From RYN-111 sp963760125 (GTDB taxonomy: Bacteria > Actinomycetota > Actinomycetes > Mycobacteriales > SCTD01): a DNA stretch of 64,000 bases. Made by a program: the position numbers and the translations under genes. Positions within the stretch are counted from its first letter, which is position 1, and each line of letters begins with the position of its first letter. Positions 8,796 through 16,238 of this stretch are shown here, piece by piece. The notes beneath the pieces are model-generated. The model was not told where the DNA came from. It did no database searches and saw only the letters and a program-made list of their open reading frames with translations. The DNA lies in contig CAVXBV010000002.1 of the NCBI GenBank assembly GCA_963760125.1, forward strand, positions 1-64,000. The letters run 5' to 3'.

Positions 8796-9400
8796 CCGTC
8801 GCCCAACGGGTCCGCATGTCGGGCCCCGAGCGTCGCGCCCAGCTGCTCGACGTCGGGCTCGCCCTGTTCGCCGAGCGAGGGTACGACGGGACGTCCGTCG
8901 AGGAGGTGGCGGCCCGCGCCGGCGTGAGCAAGCCGGTCGTCTACGAGCACTTCGGCGGCAAGGAGGGCCTCTACGACGTCGTCGTCGAGCGCGAGGTGTC
9001 GCAGCTGCTCGAGCAGTTCGCCACGGCCCTGTCCGGGGATTCCCCACGGGAGCTGCTGGAGCAGGCCTGCCTGGCGCTGCTGACCTACGTCGACGAGTGC
9101 CCCGATGGCTTCCGGATCCTCGTCAAGGAGTCTCCGGTCGGCCCGTCCGGCTTCGCCACGATCATGAGTGACGTGGCGACGCAGGTGGAGTACGTCCTCG
9201 TCCGCGAGTTCACCGCCCGCGGTCTGGACGCCGGGCTCGCTCCGCTCTACTCGCAGGCCCTCGTCGGGATGGTCGCCCTGACCGGGCAGTGGTGGGAGGA
9301 CCACCGTCGCCCCCCGCGGGACGTCGTCGCTGCCCAGCTGGTCAACCTCGCGTGGAACGGCCTGCGCGGCCTCGACCGCGACCCACCCCGGACGTCATGA
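8792..9400 (+). CDS. TetR-family regulator of the desaturase operon
   Basis: 202 residues from GTG at 8792, which overlaps the desaturase stop as GTGA. The N-terminal helix-turn-helix is canonical: LFAERGYDGTSVEEVAARAG followed by VSKPVVYEHFGGKEGLYDVV (residues about 20-60). The C-terminal helical domain (ligand binding/dimerisation) is typical in length. In actinobacteria TetR proteins paired with desaturases often sense acyl-CoA; here the paired palindromes at 7772-7793 are the likely operator. A strong hairpin follows its stop. Confidence 0.9.
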   Translation: MTVAQRVRMSGPERRAQLLDVGLALFAERGYDGTSVEEVAARAGVSKPVVYEHFGGKEGLYDVVVEREVSQLLEQFATALSGDSPRELLEQACLALLTYVDECPDGFRILVKESPVGPSGFATIMSDVATQVEYVLVREFTARGLDAGLAPLYSQALVGMVALTGQWWEDHRRPPRDVVAAQLVNLAWNGLRGLDRDPPRTS

Positions 9401-9430
9401 CTTCCGAGCGTGGTCAGGGGAGCAACCCTG
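9392..9430 (+). repeat. Copy 1 of a 39-bp repeat flanking the sigma/anti-sigma pair
   Basis: Matches 11271-11309 at 36 of 39 positions; the shared core is CCGAGCGTGGTCAGGGGAGC. Copy 1 overlaps the last codons of the TetR gene and carries the left arm of the hairpin at 9408-9437. The two copies lie just outside the sigma-factor and membrane-partner genes. Confidence 0.8.
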
Positions 9431-9437
9431 ACCACGC
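9408..9437 (+). terminator. Strong hairpin after the TetR gene
   Basis: GCGTGGTCAGGG (9408-9419) and CCCTGACCACGC (9426-9437) form a perfect 12-bp stem with a 6-base loop. No U-run follows, which is common for actinobacterial terminators. It begins 8 bases after the TetR stop and probably separates that operon from the sigma-factor gene. Confidence 0.6.
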
Positions 9438-9438
9438 C

Positions 9439-9479
9439 AGGGTGAGGGGCGCTTGGCCCCTGCCCCACGGGGCAACCCT
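9439..9479 (+). other. Possible three-way-junction RNA leader of the sigma-factor gene
   Basis: Three nested pairings fit together: AGGGT/ACCCT (9439-9443 with 9475-9479) as the closing stem, AGGGGC/GCCCCT (9445-9450 with 9456-9461), and TGCCCC/GGGGCA (9461-9466 with 9469-9474, tight loop). The element ends 28 bases before the sigma GTG. It could be a leader structure or part of a composite terminator; no known riboswitch core is recognised. Confidence 0.3.
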
Positions 9480-9506
9480 TTGGGCCTCCCACCCCGTCTG
9501 AGAGGT

Positions 9507-10034
9507 GTGACGATCACCGACACCGCACCTGCGCTCGACGCACCGGCGCAGTTCGCCGCGTTCGTGGCCGGTCGCGGCCCGGCGCTGCAGCGCACGGCGT
9601 ACCTGCTCACCGGTGACTGGGGCCTGGCCGAGGACCTGCTGCAGACCGCCCTGGCCAGGTCCTACCTGGCGTGGGGCCGGATCCGGCACGACGACCCCGA
9701 GGGCTACGTCCGCAAGGTCCTCGCCAACACGCACGCGTCTTGGTGGCGTCGCAAGTGGCGGGGCGAGGCGGCCACCGATGTCCTGCCCGAGAGCGGGTAC
9801 GACGGCCATGCCGGCGTCGACGAGCGCCTCGCCCTCGCCGTGGCGCTGCGGGCCCTTCCGCCGAGGCAGCGGGCCGTCGTCGTCCTGCGCTTCCACGAGG
9901 ACCTCACCGAGGCTGCCGTCGCCGACGCCCTCGGCTGTTCTGTCGGCACCGTCAAGTCCCAGACCAGCAAGGCGCTCGCGAAGCTGCGGCTCGACCCTGC
10001 GCTCGCCCTCTTCGACCTGCGGGAGACCTCGTGA
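9507..10034 (+). CDS. SigE-family ECF RNA polymerase sigma factor
   Basis: 175 residues from GTG at 9507, preceded by GAGAGG. Sigma region 2 (YLLTGDWGLAEDLLQTALAR and VRKVLANTHASWWRRKWRGE) and region 4 (LRALPPRQRAVVVLRFHEDL with a helix-turn-helix EAAVADALGCSVGTVKSQTS) are complete, so it should direct core polymerase to a dedicated promoter class. An in-frame start at 9453 would place the N-terminus inside the hairpins and is rejected. The stop overlaps the next gene (GTGA), the normal layout for an ECF sigma and its membrane regulator. Confidence 0.93.
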   Translation: MTITDTAPALDAPAQFAAFVAGRGPALQRTAYLLTGDWGLAEDLLQTALARSYLAWGRIRHDDPEGYVRKVLANTHASWWRRKWRGEAATDVLPESGYDGHAGVDERLALAVALRALPPRQRAVVVLRFHEDLTEAAVADALGCSVGTVKSQTSKALAKLRLDPALALFDLRETS

Positions 10035-11254
10035 CCGACCTCCGGACCACCTTGCGCACCCTCGCCGACGACCAGCCGCAACAGCCCGGCGACCGCCTCG
10101 CCGGCGTGACCCGCCGCGCGACGCGGATCCGCCGGACCCGGGCCGCTGTCTCGGTGGCGGCTGTCCTCGCCGTGGCGGCTCCGGTCGGGTTGGTGCTGGC
10201 CGACCTCCGCGGCTCCTCACAGGCGCAGTTCGCCCACACCGCCGTGACCACCTGGCCGGACCGCTCGGCCGCAGCTGACAGGGGGGTCGCCGAGGGCGCG
10301 CTGGCGAGCTACCGCCAGCTGGCGTCGAACCTGGGCGAGAACGTGAGCACGGCCGCCCCCCGGTGGCTGTTCCGGGGGACCGTCACCCTGCCTGACCACG
10401 ACGACGTCTACCTCGCTGTGTTCGTCACCCAGCACGCGGGGAAGGACGTCGTGGTGACGAGCCGGACCCGGCGCTCGCAGGTCGATGCCCTCGGGGTCGA
10501 CCGGGACAACCCGGAGGACCCCACGTCCTCCCCCTGGGTCAGCCACGAGGTCGCTGCCAGCTCCGGCCTCACCCATGTCGGGGCCTACCTGGGCTACCAG
10601 GGCGAGCAGCCGACGACCGACCCGACCACCCAGGTCACGACCGTCGACCTGCGCAACACGTTGTTCGTCCTCGCCGACCCTGCGTCGCGCAGGTTGCGGT
10701 GGACCCAGCAGCCCCTGCCGTTCGCCGCCGCAGCGGTGACGACCGCCGTGGTGCCCGGCGGACGACTGGACTCCGCGGACGGCGTCTTCACGGTCGACAC
10801 CGGCCCGCTGACCGGACCGGTGTCGGTGTCGCTCGAGAACGCCCGCGGCGAAGAGCTGGGCGCCGATGCCCTGTCCACGACAGCGACACCGGACCTGGTC
10901 CGCCCCGCGCTCCCGGACGTGCCCGCCGGGTGGACCCAGCAGCTCGGGAGCGCCGGCACCACCGAGAGGCAGGCGGACGGCCGGTGGTCCAGCCCCGGGA
11001 ACGTCAGCTTCGCCTCCGAGCAGCGAGCCGGCCGCTCCCTCGCTGTGCAGGCTCGCTGCTACGGCGGCGGCTCCCTGCGCTTCACCCTGGAGGCCGCTAG
11101 CGGCTCCGGCGCCCTGGCGACGGGACCGGTGCCCTGCGACGGCCAGTCCCATGAGGCCCTTCGACACTCCGTCCCCCGGGCCGGCTTCTTCATCCAGGTC
11201 TCGGGTGCCGACCGGCTGATGGCGCTGCAGTTCCTCGCCGGCACGGTGGACTGA
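10031..11254 (+). CDS. Single-pass membrane protein paired with the ECF sigma factor (putative anti-sigma regulator)
   Basis: 407 residues from GTG at 10031. A short cytoplasmic N-terminus with a basic patch (RRATRIRRTR) precedes one membrane helix at about residues 39-57 (VSVAAVLAVAAPVGLVLADL). The remaining roughly 350 residues should lie outside the cell and contain beta-rich segments. Translational coupling to the sigma gene suggests it controls the sigma factor, but the N-terminus lacks a recognisable zinc anti-sigma (HxxxCxxC) motif, so the mechanism is open. It ends shortly before the second copy of the flanking repeat. Confidence 0.65.
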   Translation: MTDLRTTLRTLADDQPQQPGDRLAGVTRRATRIRRTRAAVSVAAVLAVAAPVGLVLADLRGSSQAQFAHTAVTTWPDRSAAADRGVAEGALASYRQLASNLGENVSTAAPRWLFRGTVTLPDHDDVYLAVFVTQHAGKDVVVTSRTRRSQVDALGVDRDNPEDPTSSPWVSHEVAASSGLTHVGAYLGYQGEQPTTDPTTQVTTVDLRNTLFVLADPASRRLRWTQQPLPFAAAAVTTAVVPGGRLDSADGVFTVDTGPLTGPVSVSLENARGEELGADALSTTATPDLVRPALPDVPAGWTQQLGSAGTTERQADGRWSSPGNVSFASEQRAGRSLAVQARCYGGGSLRFTLEAASGSGALATGPVPCDGQSHEALRHSVPRAGFFIQVSGADRLMALQFLAGTVD

Positions 11255-11270
11255 GCGCACCTACCCCCGC

Positions 11271-11309
11271 ACGTCATCACTCCCGAGCGTGGTCAGGGGA
11301 GCAGCCCTG
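11271..11309 (+). repeat. Copy 2 of the 39-bp repeat flanking the sigma/anti-sigma pair
   Basis: 36 of 39 bases match 9392-9430. After this segment the sequence diverges, so the perfect hairpin of copy 1 becomes an imperfect one (AGCGT...ACGCT around CAGGG/CCCTG). It lies in the 75-base gap between the sigma partner gene and the convergent ABC-F gene, where it may act as a terminator. Confidence 0.8.
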
Positions 11310-11329
11310 CTGACGCTGGGGCAGGGGGG

Positions 11330-13084
11330 TCAGGCCAGCTGGTCGGAGAGCTCGAGCCAGGACTCCTCGACGGTCTCCTTGGTGGCCCGTACCTCGTGCA
11401 GCTCCTTGTTCAGGGTGGCCACCGCGTCGTGGTCCGAGGCCCTCTCCGCCATGGCGGCGTGGATCTCGGCCTCGCGCTTGTCGAGGTTCATCAACTGGCG
11501 CTCGAGCTTCTGCAGCTCCTTGCGGGCTGCCCGCTGGTCGAGCGCCGGCTTCTCGGCGCCGCCGGACGAGGCAGGAGCCGACGCCCCGGCGGTACGACGC
11601 ACCCGCTTCTCGAGGTACTCGTCCACGCCGCCCGGAAGCGACTTGATCGTCCCGTCGCCCATCAGCGAGGACGTCACGGTCGTGACCCGCTCCAAGAAGT
11701 ACCGGTCGTGGGAGACCACGAGCAGCGTCCCGGGCCAGCCGTCCAGGACATCCTCGAGAGCGTTGAGAGTGTCGATGTCGAGGTCGTTGGTCGGCTCGTC
11801 GAGCAGCAGCACGTTGGGCTCGCCCATGAGCAGCCGCAGCAGCTGCAGCCGCCGGCGCTCGCCACCGGACAGGTCACCGACGCGGGTCCACTGGGCGTTG
11901 CCGGTGAAGCCGAACCGGTCGCACAACGAGGACGCGCCGACCGGCTTGCCGCCGAGGTCGACCTGCTTCGCGACCTGCTCGACGGCCTCGAGCACCCGCA
12001 GCATCGGGTCGAGCTCCGCGACCTCCTGCGAGAGGTAGGCGACCTTGACGGTCTGTCCGACCTTCACCTCACCCGACGTCGGGTGCACCTGGTCGACGAG
12101 CATCTTGAGCAGGGTCGACTTGCCCGCGCCGTTGACACCGACGATGCCGATGCGGTCACCCGGACCGACCCGCCAGGTGACGTCGTCGAACAGCACGCGG
12201 TCCCCGAAAGCCAGGGTGGCGTGCTCGACGTCGTACACCTGCTTGCCGAGGCGCGCAGTCGCGAACCGCTGCAGCGCGATCTCGTCGCGCGGCGGCGGCT
12301 CGTCCGCGATCAGCGCGTTGGCGGCGTCGATGCGGAACTTGGGCTTGCTGGTCCGGGCCGGCGGGCCACGACGCAGCCAGGCCAGCTCCTTCTTGGCGAG
12401 CTGGACGCGCTTGGACTCCGCCGTCGAGGCCATCCGGTCCCGCTCGGCCCTCGCCAGGACGTACGCCGAGTAGCCGCCGTCGTAGGCGTCGACCGTCCCG
12501 TCGTGGACCTCCCACGTGGTCTCGTTGACCTCGTCGAGGAACCAGCGGTCGTGGGTCACGACCAGGTGGGCGCCGCGGCGGTTCTTCAGGAACGACGCGA
12601 GCCACGCGACGCCCTCGACGTCGAGGTGGTTGGTCGGCTCGTCCAGGACGATGAGGTCCCACTCGCCGATGAGCAGAGCGGCCAGGGCGACGCGACGACG
12701 CTCGCCTCCGGACATGGTCTCGACGACGGAGTCGAGCCCGACCTCGTGCAGGCCGAGCCCGTCGAGGACGGCGCGGACCTTCGCGTCGCCGGCCCAGGTG
12801 TGCTCGGCCGTGTCGCCGAGGATCGCCTGATGGGCGGTGAGCCTCGTGTCGATCCGCACGTCCTGCGTCAGGACGCCGATGCGCAGCCCGCCGGCGTGGG
12901 TGACCCGGCCGGAGTGCGGCTCCTCGGTCTTCACCAGCGTCTTGAGCAGGGTGGTCTTGCCGCCACCGTTGCGGCCGACGACCCCGATGCGGTCGGTGTC
13001 GGAGACGCCCAGGGAGACGCTGTCCATGAGCAGCTTCGTGCCGTGGGCGACGGTGACGTTCTCGAGGTTGATGAGGTTGGCCAT
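11330..13084 (-). CDS. ABC-F family ATPase (Uup-like)
   Basis: 584 residues, no membrane segments, with two complete ABC cassettes. Walker A motifs are GRNGGGKTTLLK (about residue 37) and GVNGAGKSTLLK (about 320). Signature motifs are MSGGERRR and LSGGERRR, and LDEPTNHLD/LDEPTNDLD are the Walker B segments. A charged coiled coil closes the protein (ARKELQKLERQLMNLDKREA), as in Uup-type ABC-F proteins, which act on ribosomes or DNA intermediates rather than transport. The ATG overlaps the ispE stop by one base (TGATG), so the two are translationally linked. Confidence 0.93.
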   Translation of the reverse strand: MANLINLENVTVAHGTKLLMDSVSLGVSDTDRIGVVGRNGGGKTTLLKTLVKTEEPHSGRVTHAGGLRIGVLTQDVRIDTRLTAHQAILGDTAEHTWAGDAKVRAVLDGLGLHEVGLDSVVETMSGGERRRVALAALLIGEWDLIVLDEPTNHLDVEGVAWLASFLKNRRGAHLVVTHDRWFLDEVNETTWEVHDGTVDAYDGGYSAYVLARAERDRMASTAESKRVQLAKKELAWLRRGPPARTSKPKFRIDAANALIADEPPPRDEIALQRFATARLGKQVYDVEHATLAFGDRVLFDDVTWRVGPGDRIGIVGVNGAGKSTLLKMLVDQVHPTSGEVKVGQTVKVAYLSQEVAELDPMLRVLEAVEQVAKQVDLGGKPVGASSLCDRFGFTGNAQWTRVGDLSGGERRRLQLLRLLMGEPNVLLLDEPTNDLDIDTLNALEDVLDGWPGTLLVVSHDRYFLERVTTVTSSLMGDGTIKSLPGGVDEYLEKRVRRTAGASAPASSGGAEKPALDQRAARKELQKLERQLMNLDKREAEIHAAMAERASDHDAVATLNKELHEVRATKETVEESWLELSDQLA

Positions 13085-13995
13085 CAGGCTGCTTTCAGGA
13101 CTCGGGCGCCGGTGGCGGGGCCTTCGGCGACCCGCACCGTCCGGCAGGCGCCCTGGGAGGTGAGTGCGGCGGCGAGCGACCGCGCGTGGTCGAGGTTGCG
13201 GGCCAGGAAAGCGACAGTGGGGCCGGAGCCGCTGACGATCCCCCCGAGCGCACCGAAGCCCCGGCCGAACTCGAGCAGCCGGCGCAGCTCGGGCTTCAAG
13301 ACGATCGCGGCGCGCTGCAGGTCGTTGGACAGCGCCTTGCCGAGGGCCTCTGGGCTGCCTTGGCGCAGCGCCTGCAGCACCGGGGCAGGGTCACTGGCAA
13401 CGGCCACCGGCCCGGCGGCGCGCAGCCGGTCGAGCTCGGAATAGACAGCCGGGGTGGACAGGCCGCCGTCGGCGAGGGCGAGCACCCATGCGTAGCTGCC
13501 CGCGCCGAGCACCTTGGTGAGGTTCTCTCCCCGGCCGGTGCCGAGCGCCGTACCCCCGACGAGGCAGAAGGGGACGTCGCTGCCGAGGGTGGCGGCGACC
13601 TCCAGCAGCTCGGCGCGCGTGAGCCCGAGACCCCACAGGGCATCGAGCCCGACGAGGGCCGCCGCGGCGTCGCTGGACCCGCCCGCGCAGCCGCCGGCGA
13701 CGGGGATGTCCTTGACGAGGTGGATCGCGACGTCGGCGGCCCGGCCGGCCCGGGCGGCCAGCGCCAGCACCGCCTTCGCTGCCAGGTTGGTGGCATCGGT
13801 GGGAACGCCGCTGGCGCCCTCGACGGTGACGGTCAGGCCCCGCGAGCGCGTCAGCGTGACCTCGTCATACAGCGCGAGAGCGTGGAAGACAGTGGTCAGG
13901 TCGTGGTAGCCGTCGGAGCGGAGCGGACCGACGGACAGGTGCAGGTTGACCTTTGCGGGTGCCCGAACCGTGACGGAGTCGAGGGGTTCACGCAC
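13084..13995 (-). CDS. ispE: 4-diphosphocytidyl-2-C-methyl-D-erythritol kinase
   Basis: 303 residues, GTG start at 13995. This GHMP kinase phosphorylates CDP-methylerythritol in the MEP isoprenoid pathway. It shows the substrate motif APAKVNLHLSVGPLRSDGYH at the N-terminus and the ATP-binding glycine loop PVAGGCAGGSSDAAAAL (about residue 95). GIVSGSGPTVAFL is the third GHMP motif. It follows rsmA by 4 bases on the same strand and precedes the ABC-F gene, the rpf-rsmA-ispE order seen in many actinobacteria. Confidence 0.96.
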   Translation of the reverse strand: MREPLDSVTVRAPAKVNLHLSVGPLRSDGYHDLTTVFHALALYDEVTLTRSRGLTVTVEGASGVPTDATNLAAKAVLALAARAGRAADVAIHLVKDIPVAGGCAGGSSDAAAALVGLDALWGLGLTRAELLEVAATLGSDVPFCLVGGTALGTGRGENLTKVLGAGSYAWVLALADGGLSTPAVYSELDRLRAAGPVAVASDPAPVLQALRQGSPEALGKALSNDLQRAAIVLKPELRRLLEFGRGFGALGGIVSGSGPTVAFLARNLDHARSLAAALTSQGACRTVRVAEGPATGARVLKAA

Positions 13996-13999
13996 CGGG

Positions 14000-14836
14000 T
14001 CAGCCTACGTGCGGCGGCGTCGCGGCGAGCCGGGCGAAGTCCTCGACCGCCAGCACCTCACCGCGCGCCGACGGGTCGATGCCCGCGGCCCGCAGCCGGA
14101 CCTCTGCGGCAGGAGCCGACCCGGCCCAGCAGGCCAGCGCGGCCCGCAGGGTCTTGCGGCGCTGGGCGAACGCAGCGTCGATGACGGCGAACGTGTCGGC
14201 CCGCGACCCGGCCGGCGGCTCGCGGCGGGTGAAGGCGACCAGCCCGCTGTCCACGTTGGGGGCGGGCCAGAAGACGTTCTTGCCGATGCTGCCGGCCTTG
14301 CGGACGTCGGCGTACCAGGCGGCCTTGACGCTCGGTACGCCGTACGTCTTGGAGCCGGGGGGTGCGGCGAGGCGATCGCCGACCTCGGCCTGCACCATCA
14401 CCAGGCCGGTACGGAGGCTGGGCAGCTTCTCCAGCAGGCGCAGCAGGACGGGTACGGCGACGTTGTAGGGAAGGTTCGCGACGAAGGCGGTCGGCGGGTC
14501 ACCGGGGAGCGCCTCGAGGGTGAGCGCGTCCTGCTGCACGACGGTAAGCCGGTCCGCGACGTCGGGAGCGCGCTCGCGCACCGTGTCCGGCAGCAGGGTC
14601 GCGAGCCGCGCGTCGATCTCGACCGCGACGACCGCGCGCGCGACCTCGAGCAACCCGAGGGTGAGCGAGCCGAGCCCTGGGCCGACCTCGACCACGACGT
14701 CGTCCGGCAGGACCCCGGCCGTCGTCACGATCTTGCGGACCGTGTTGGGGTCGATGACGAAGTTCTGCCCCCACTGCTTGGTGGGTCGCAGGTCGAGCGC
14801 GGCGGCCAGACGTCGTACGTCGGGCGCAGTCAGCAG
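14000..14836 (-). CDS. rsmA: 16S rRNA dimethyladenosine transferase (start codon uncertain)
   Basis: About 278 residues of a KsgA/RsmA enzyme that dimethylates two adjacent adenosines near the 3' end of 16S rRNA. SAM-binding and target motifs are clear: QNFVIDPNTVRKIV, VVEVGPGLGSLTLGLL and the NLPY catalytic motif (ANLPYNVAVP). The start is problematic: no in-frame ATG, GTG or TTG exists between the rpf stop (14850) and the conserved region. The coordinates use CTG at 14836, from which the sequence LLTAPDVRRLAAAL aligns with family N-termini. Either a CTG start or a small sequence error is possible. Confidence 0.9.
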   Translation of the reverse strand: MLTAPDVRRLAAALDLRPTKQWGQNFVIDPNTVRKIVTTAGVLPDDVVVEVGPGLGSLTLGLLEVARAVVAVEIDARLATLLPDTVRERAPDVADRLTVVQQDALTLEALPGDPPTAFVANLPYNVAVPVLLRLLEKLPSLRTGLVMVQAEVGDRLAAPPGSKTYGVPSVKAAWYADVRKAGSIGKNVFWPAPNVDSGLVAFTRREPPAGSRADTFAVIDAAFAQRRKTLRAALACWAGSAPAAEVRLRAAGIDPSARGEVLAVEDFARLAATPPHVG

Positions 14837-14849
14837 GGCTATCGGGGAC

Positions 14850-15977
14850 CTACAGGTACTTGCCGCAGTGCGGCCACGGGCTGCGGCCGGAACGGCGGTA
14901 CAGCACCTTGGCGCGGTAGGTCTGCTCGCTCGGTGAGGCGTCGATCGGGTCGCCGGAGCCACCCACGCCCCGCCAGGTGCCCATCGAGAACTGGTAGAGC
15001 CCGCGGTAGCTGCCGTTGCTGGAGACCGCGCGGGGGTTTCCGCCGGACTCGCAGCGGGCCAGCGCGCCCCAGTTGAGGCCGTCGGCGCCCGAGACGCTCT
15101 TGGCCGCGACGGGCCGGGACTTCGTGCCGTACGCGATGATCTTGGTGACCGGCTCCGCGGTGCGCTCCGAGGTCGCGATGCGACGGCCCGTGAGCTTGCC
15201 GTTGGTGTAGGTCAGCAGGTACGTCTTGTGGACAACACCGACGCGGCCTTCCTGCAGGACCTTCGTCTCGCCCTTGAACATCGAGCTGTCGGCCTTGCGG
15301 ACCACGGCGAACGCGATCGGCACGTCGTCACTGACCCGCTTGCCGTCGACCCGGGTCACGTGGATGACCATGCCGTCACTGACGCGCGCGGTCGGCGTGA
15401 CGCTGAGGGAGTCCTGGGCACGCAGCCGGATCTTCAGCTGCTTCAGCACCTCGCTCACCTCGAGCGCGTTGGTCGCTGTGCGGCGCACCTTGCCACCGTC
15501 CAGAACCTGGATGTCCTTGCGGGTCCGGACGTCGAGCGAGAAGCCCTTCAACGGCAGCTCGCGCGACCGGTCCGCGGAGAACACCGAACCCGGCTGGCGC
15601 AGGCCGATCTGGTCCAGGGCCTCGTCCACCGACAGCGCCGTGACCCAGACGGTGCGGCTGCGGCCGTCGAGGGTGAGCTCGACCGGCCGGCCGCGGCGCA
15701 GGGTGATCGCGCTGCCGTCCTTGATCGGGGAGGTGGCACTGGGGGCCAGCAGGTCGTGGCTGCCGGCGCTGAGGTTGGCGGCCTCGAGGGCTGCTCCGAC
15801 GGTGTCGCCGTGGGTGGTCACCTGCTGCTTCACGCCGTCGACCGAGATGGCGACGGTGTGGGCCGAGGCCTCGTAGGCACTGTGGCCCCCCGCAACGGCG
15901 AGGAGGGACAGACCCAGGGCGACGGGACGCAGCGCGACCTGGGGGGCCAGGGCGGCGGCAAAGGAGCTAACGCTCAC
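14850..15977 (-). CDS. rpf: Resuscitation-promoting factor (secreted muralytic enzyme)
   Basis: 375 residues from GTG at 15977. An N-terminal hydrophobic segment (about residues 14-35, VALRPVALGLSLLAVAGG) serves as signal or anchor. Three DUF348 repeats follow (ISVDGVKQQVTTHGDTVGAA; VWVTALSVDEALDQIGL; a third near residue 190). Next is a G5 domain around residues 215-290, and the transglycosylase-like Rpf domain ends the protein (LNWGALARCESGGNPRAV with the catalytic Glu, then YRGLYQFSMGTWRGVG). Such proteins cleave peptidoglycan to wake dormant cells. The long 261-base upstream region carries a perfect 10-bp dyad and several hairpins, suggesting regulated expression. Confidence 0.95.
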   Translation of the reverse strand: MSVSSFAAALAPQVALRPVALGLSLLAVAGGHSAYEASAHTVAISVDGVKQQVTTHGDTVGAALEAANLSAGSHDLLAPSATSPIKDGSAITLRRGRPVELTLDGRSRTVWVTALSVDEALDQIGLRQPGSVFSADRSRELPLKGFSLDVRTRKDIQVLDGGKVRRTATNALEVSEVLKQLKIRLRAQDSLSVTPTARVSDGMVIHVTRVDGKRVSDDVPIAFAVVRKADSSMFKGETKVLQEGRVGVVHKTYLLTYTNGKLTGRRIATSERTAEPVTKIIAYGTKSRPVAAKSVSGADGLNWGALARCESGGNPRAVSSNGSYRGLYQFSMGTWRGVGGSGDPIDASPSEQTYRAKVLYRRSGRSPWPHCGKYL

Positions 15978-16170
15978 GAGACTCCGAGCTTCGCTGTGCC
16001 CGGGCACGAGACGGCGGGCGGCAGCCGAAGAGCCGGTGGGGTCTCCCTCGCCGGCTCTGCTGCACCCGCCGCGGACCTTCCCCGATCCCGGCTGATGTCT
16101 CAGGAACGTAACGGGTTCCTGGCGACTCGCCAAACCTTCCGTGGGGACACGTCGGACATTTCGAGTCGGG

Positions 16171-16192
16171 TTCTGGTCACTTGTGACCAGAA
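16171..16192 (-). promoter_or_regulatory. Perfect dyad upstream of rpf
   Basis: TTCTGGTCAC-2-GTGACCAGAA is a perfect 10-bp inverted repeat with a 2-base centre, so it suits a dimeric DNA-binding protein better than an RNA hairpin. It lies about 195 bases upstream of the rpf GTG and about 47 bases downstream of the ABC permease stop. The rest of 15978-16238 has no gene but contains further small stems (for example TGGCGA/TCGCCA at 16120-16132 and AGGAAC/GTTCCT at 16102-16120) in the rpf leader. Confidence 0.5.
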
Positions 16193-16238
16193 ACCGCAGG
16201 TCAGCGGGGGTGCGGGAGCGCCAGGTGTGACCCCGCCC

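Noticed and set aside
9453..9506. Upstream ATG start for the sigma factor
   Set aside because: It would begin inside the hairpin structures and adds a Pro/Arg-rich extension without family similarity; the GTG at 9507 has a good ribosome site.
15978..16170. c-di-AMP (ydaO-type) riboswitch before rpf
   Set aside because: Such leaders are known before actinobacterial rpf genes, but I could not find the conserved core or the typical terminal segment here; only generic stems are visible.
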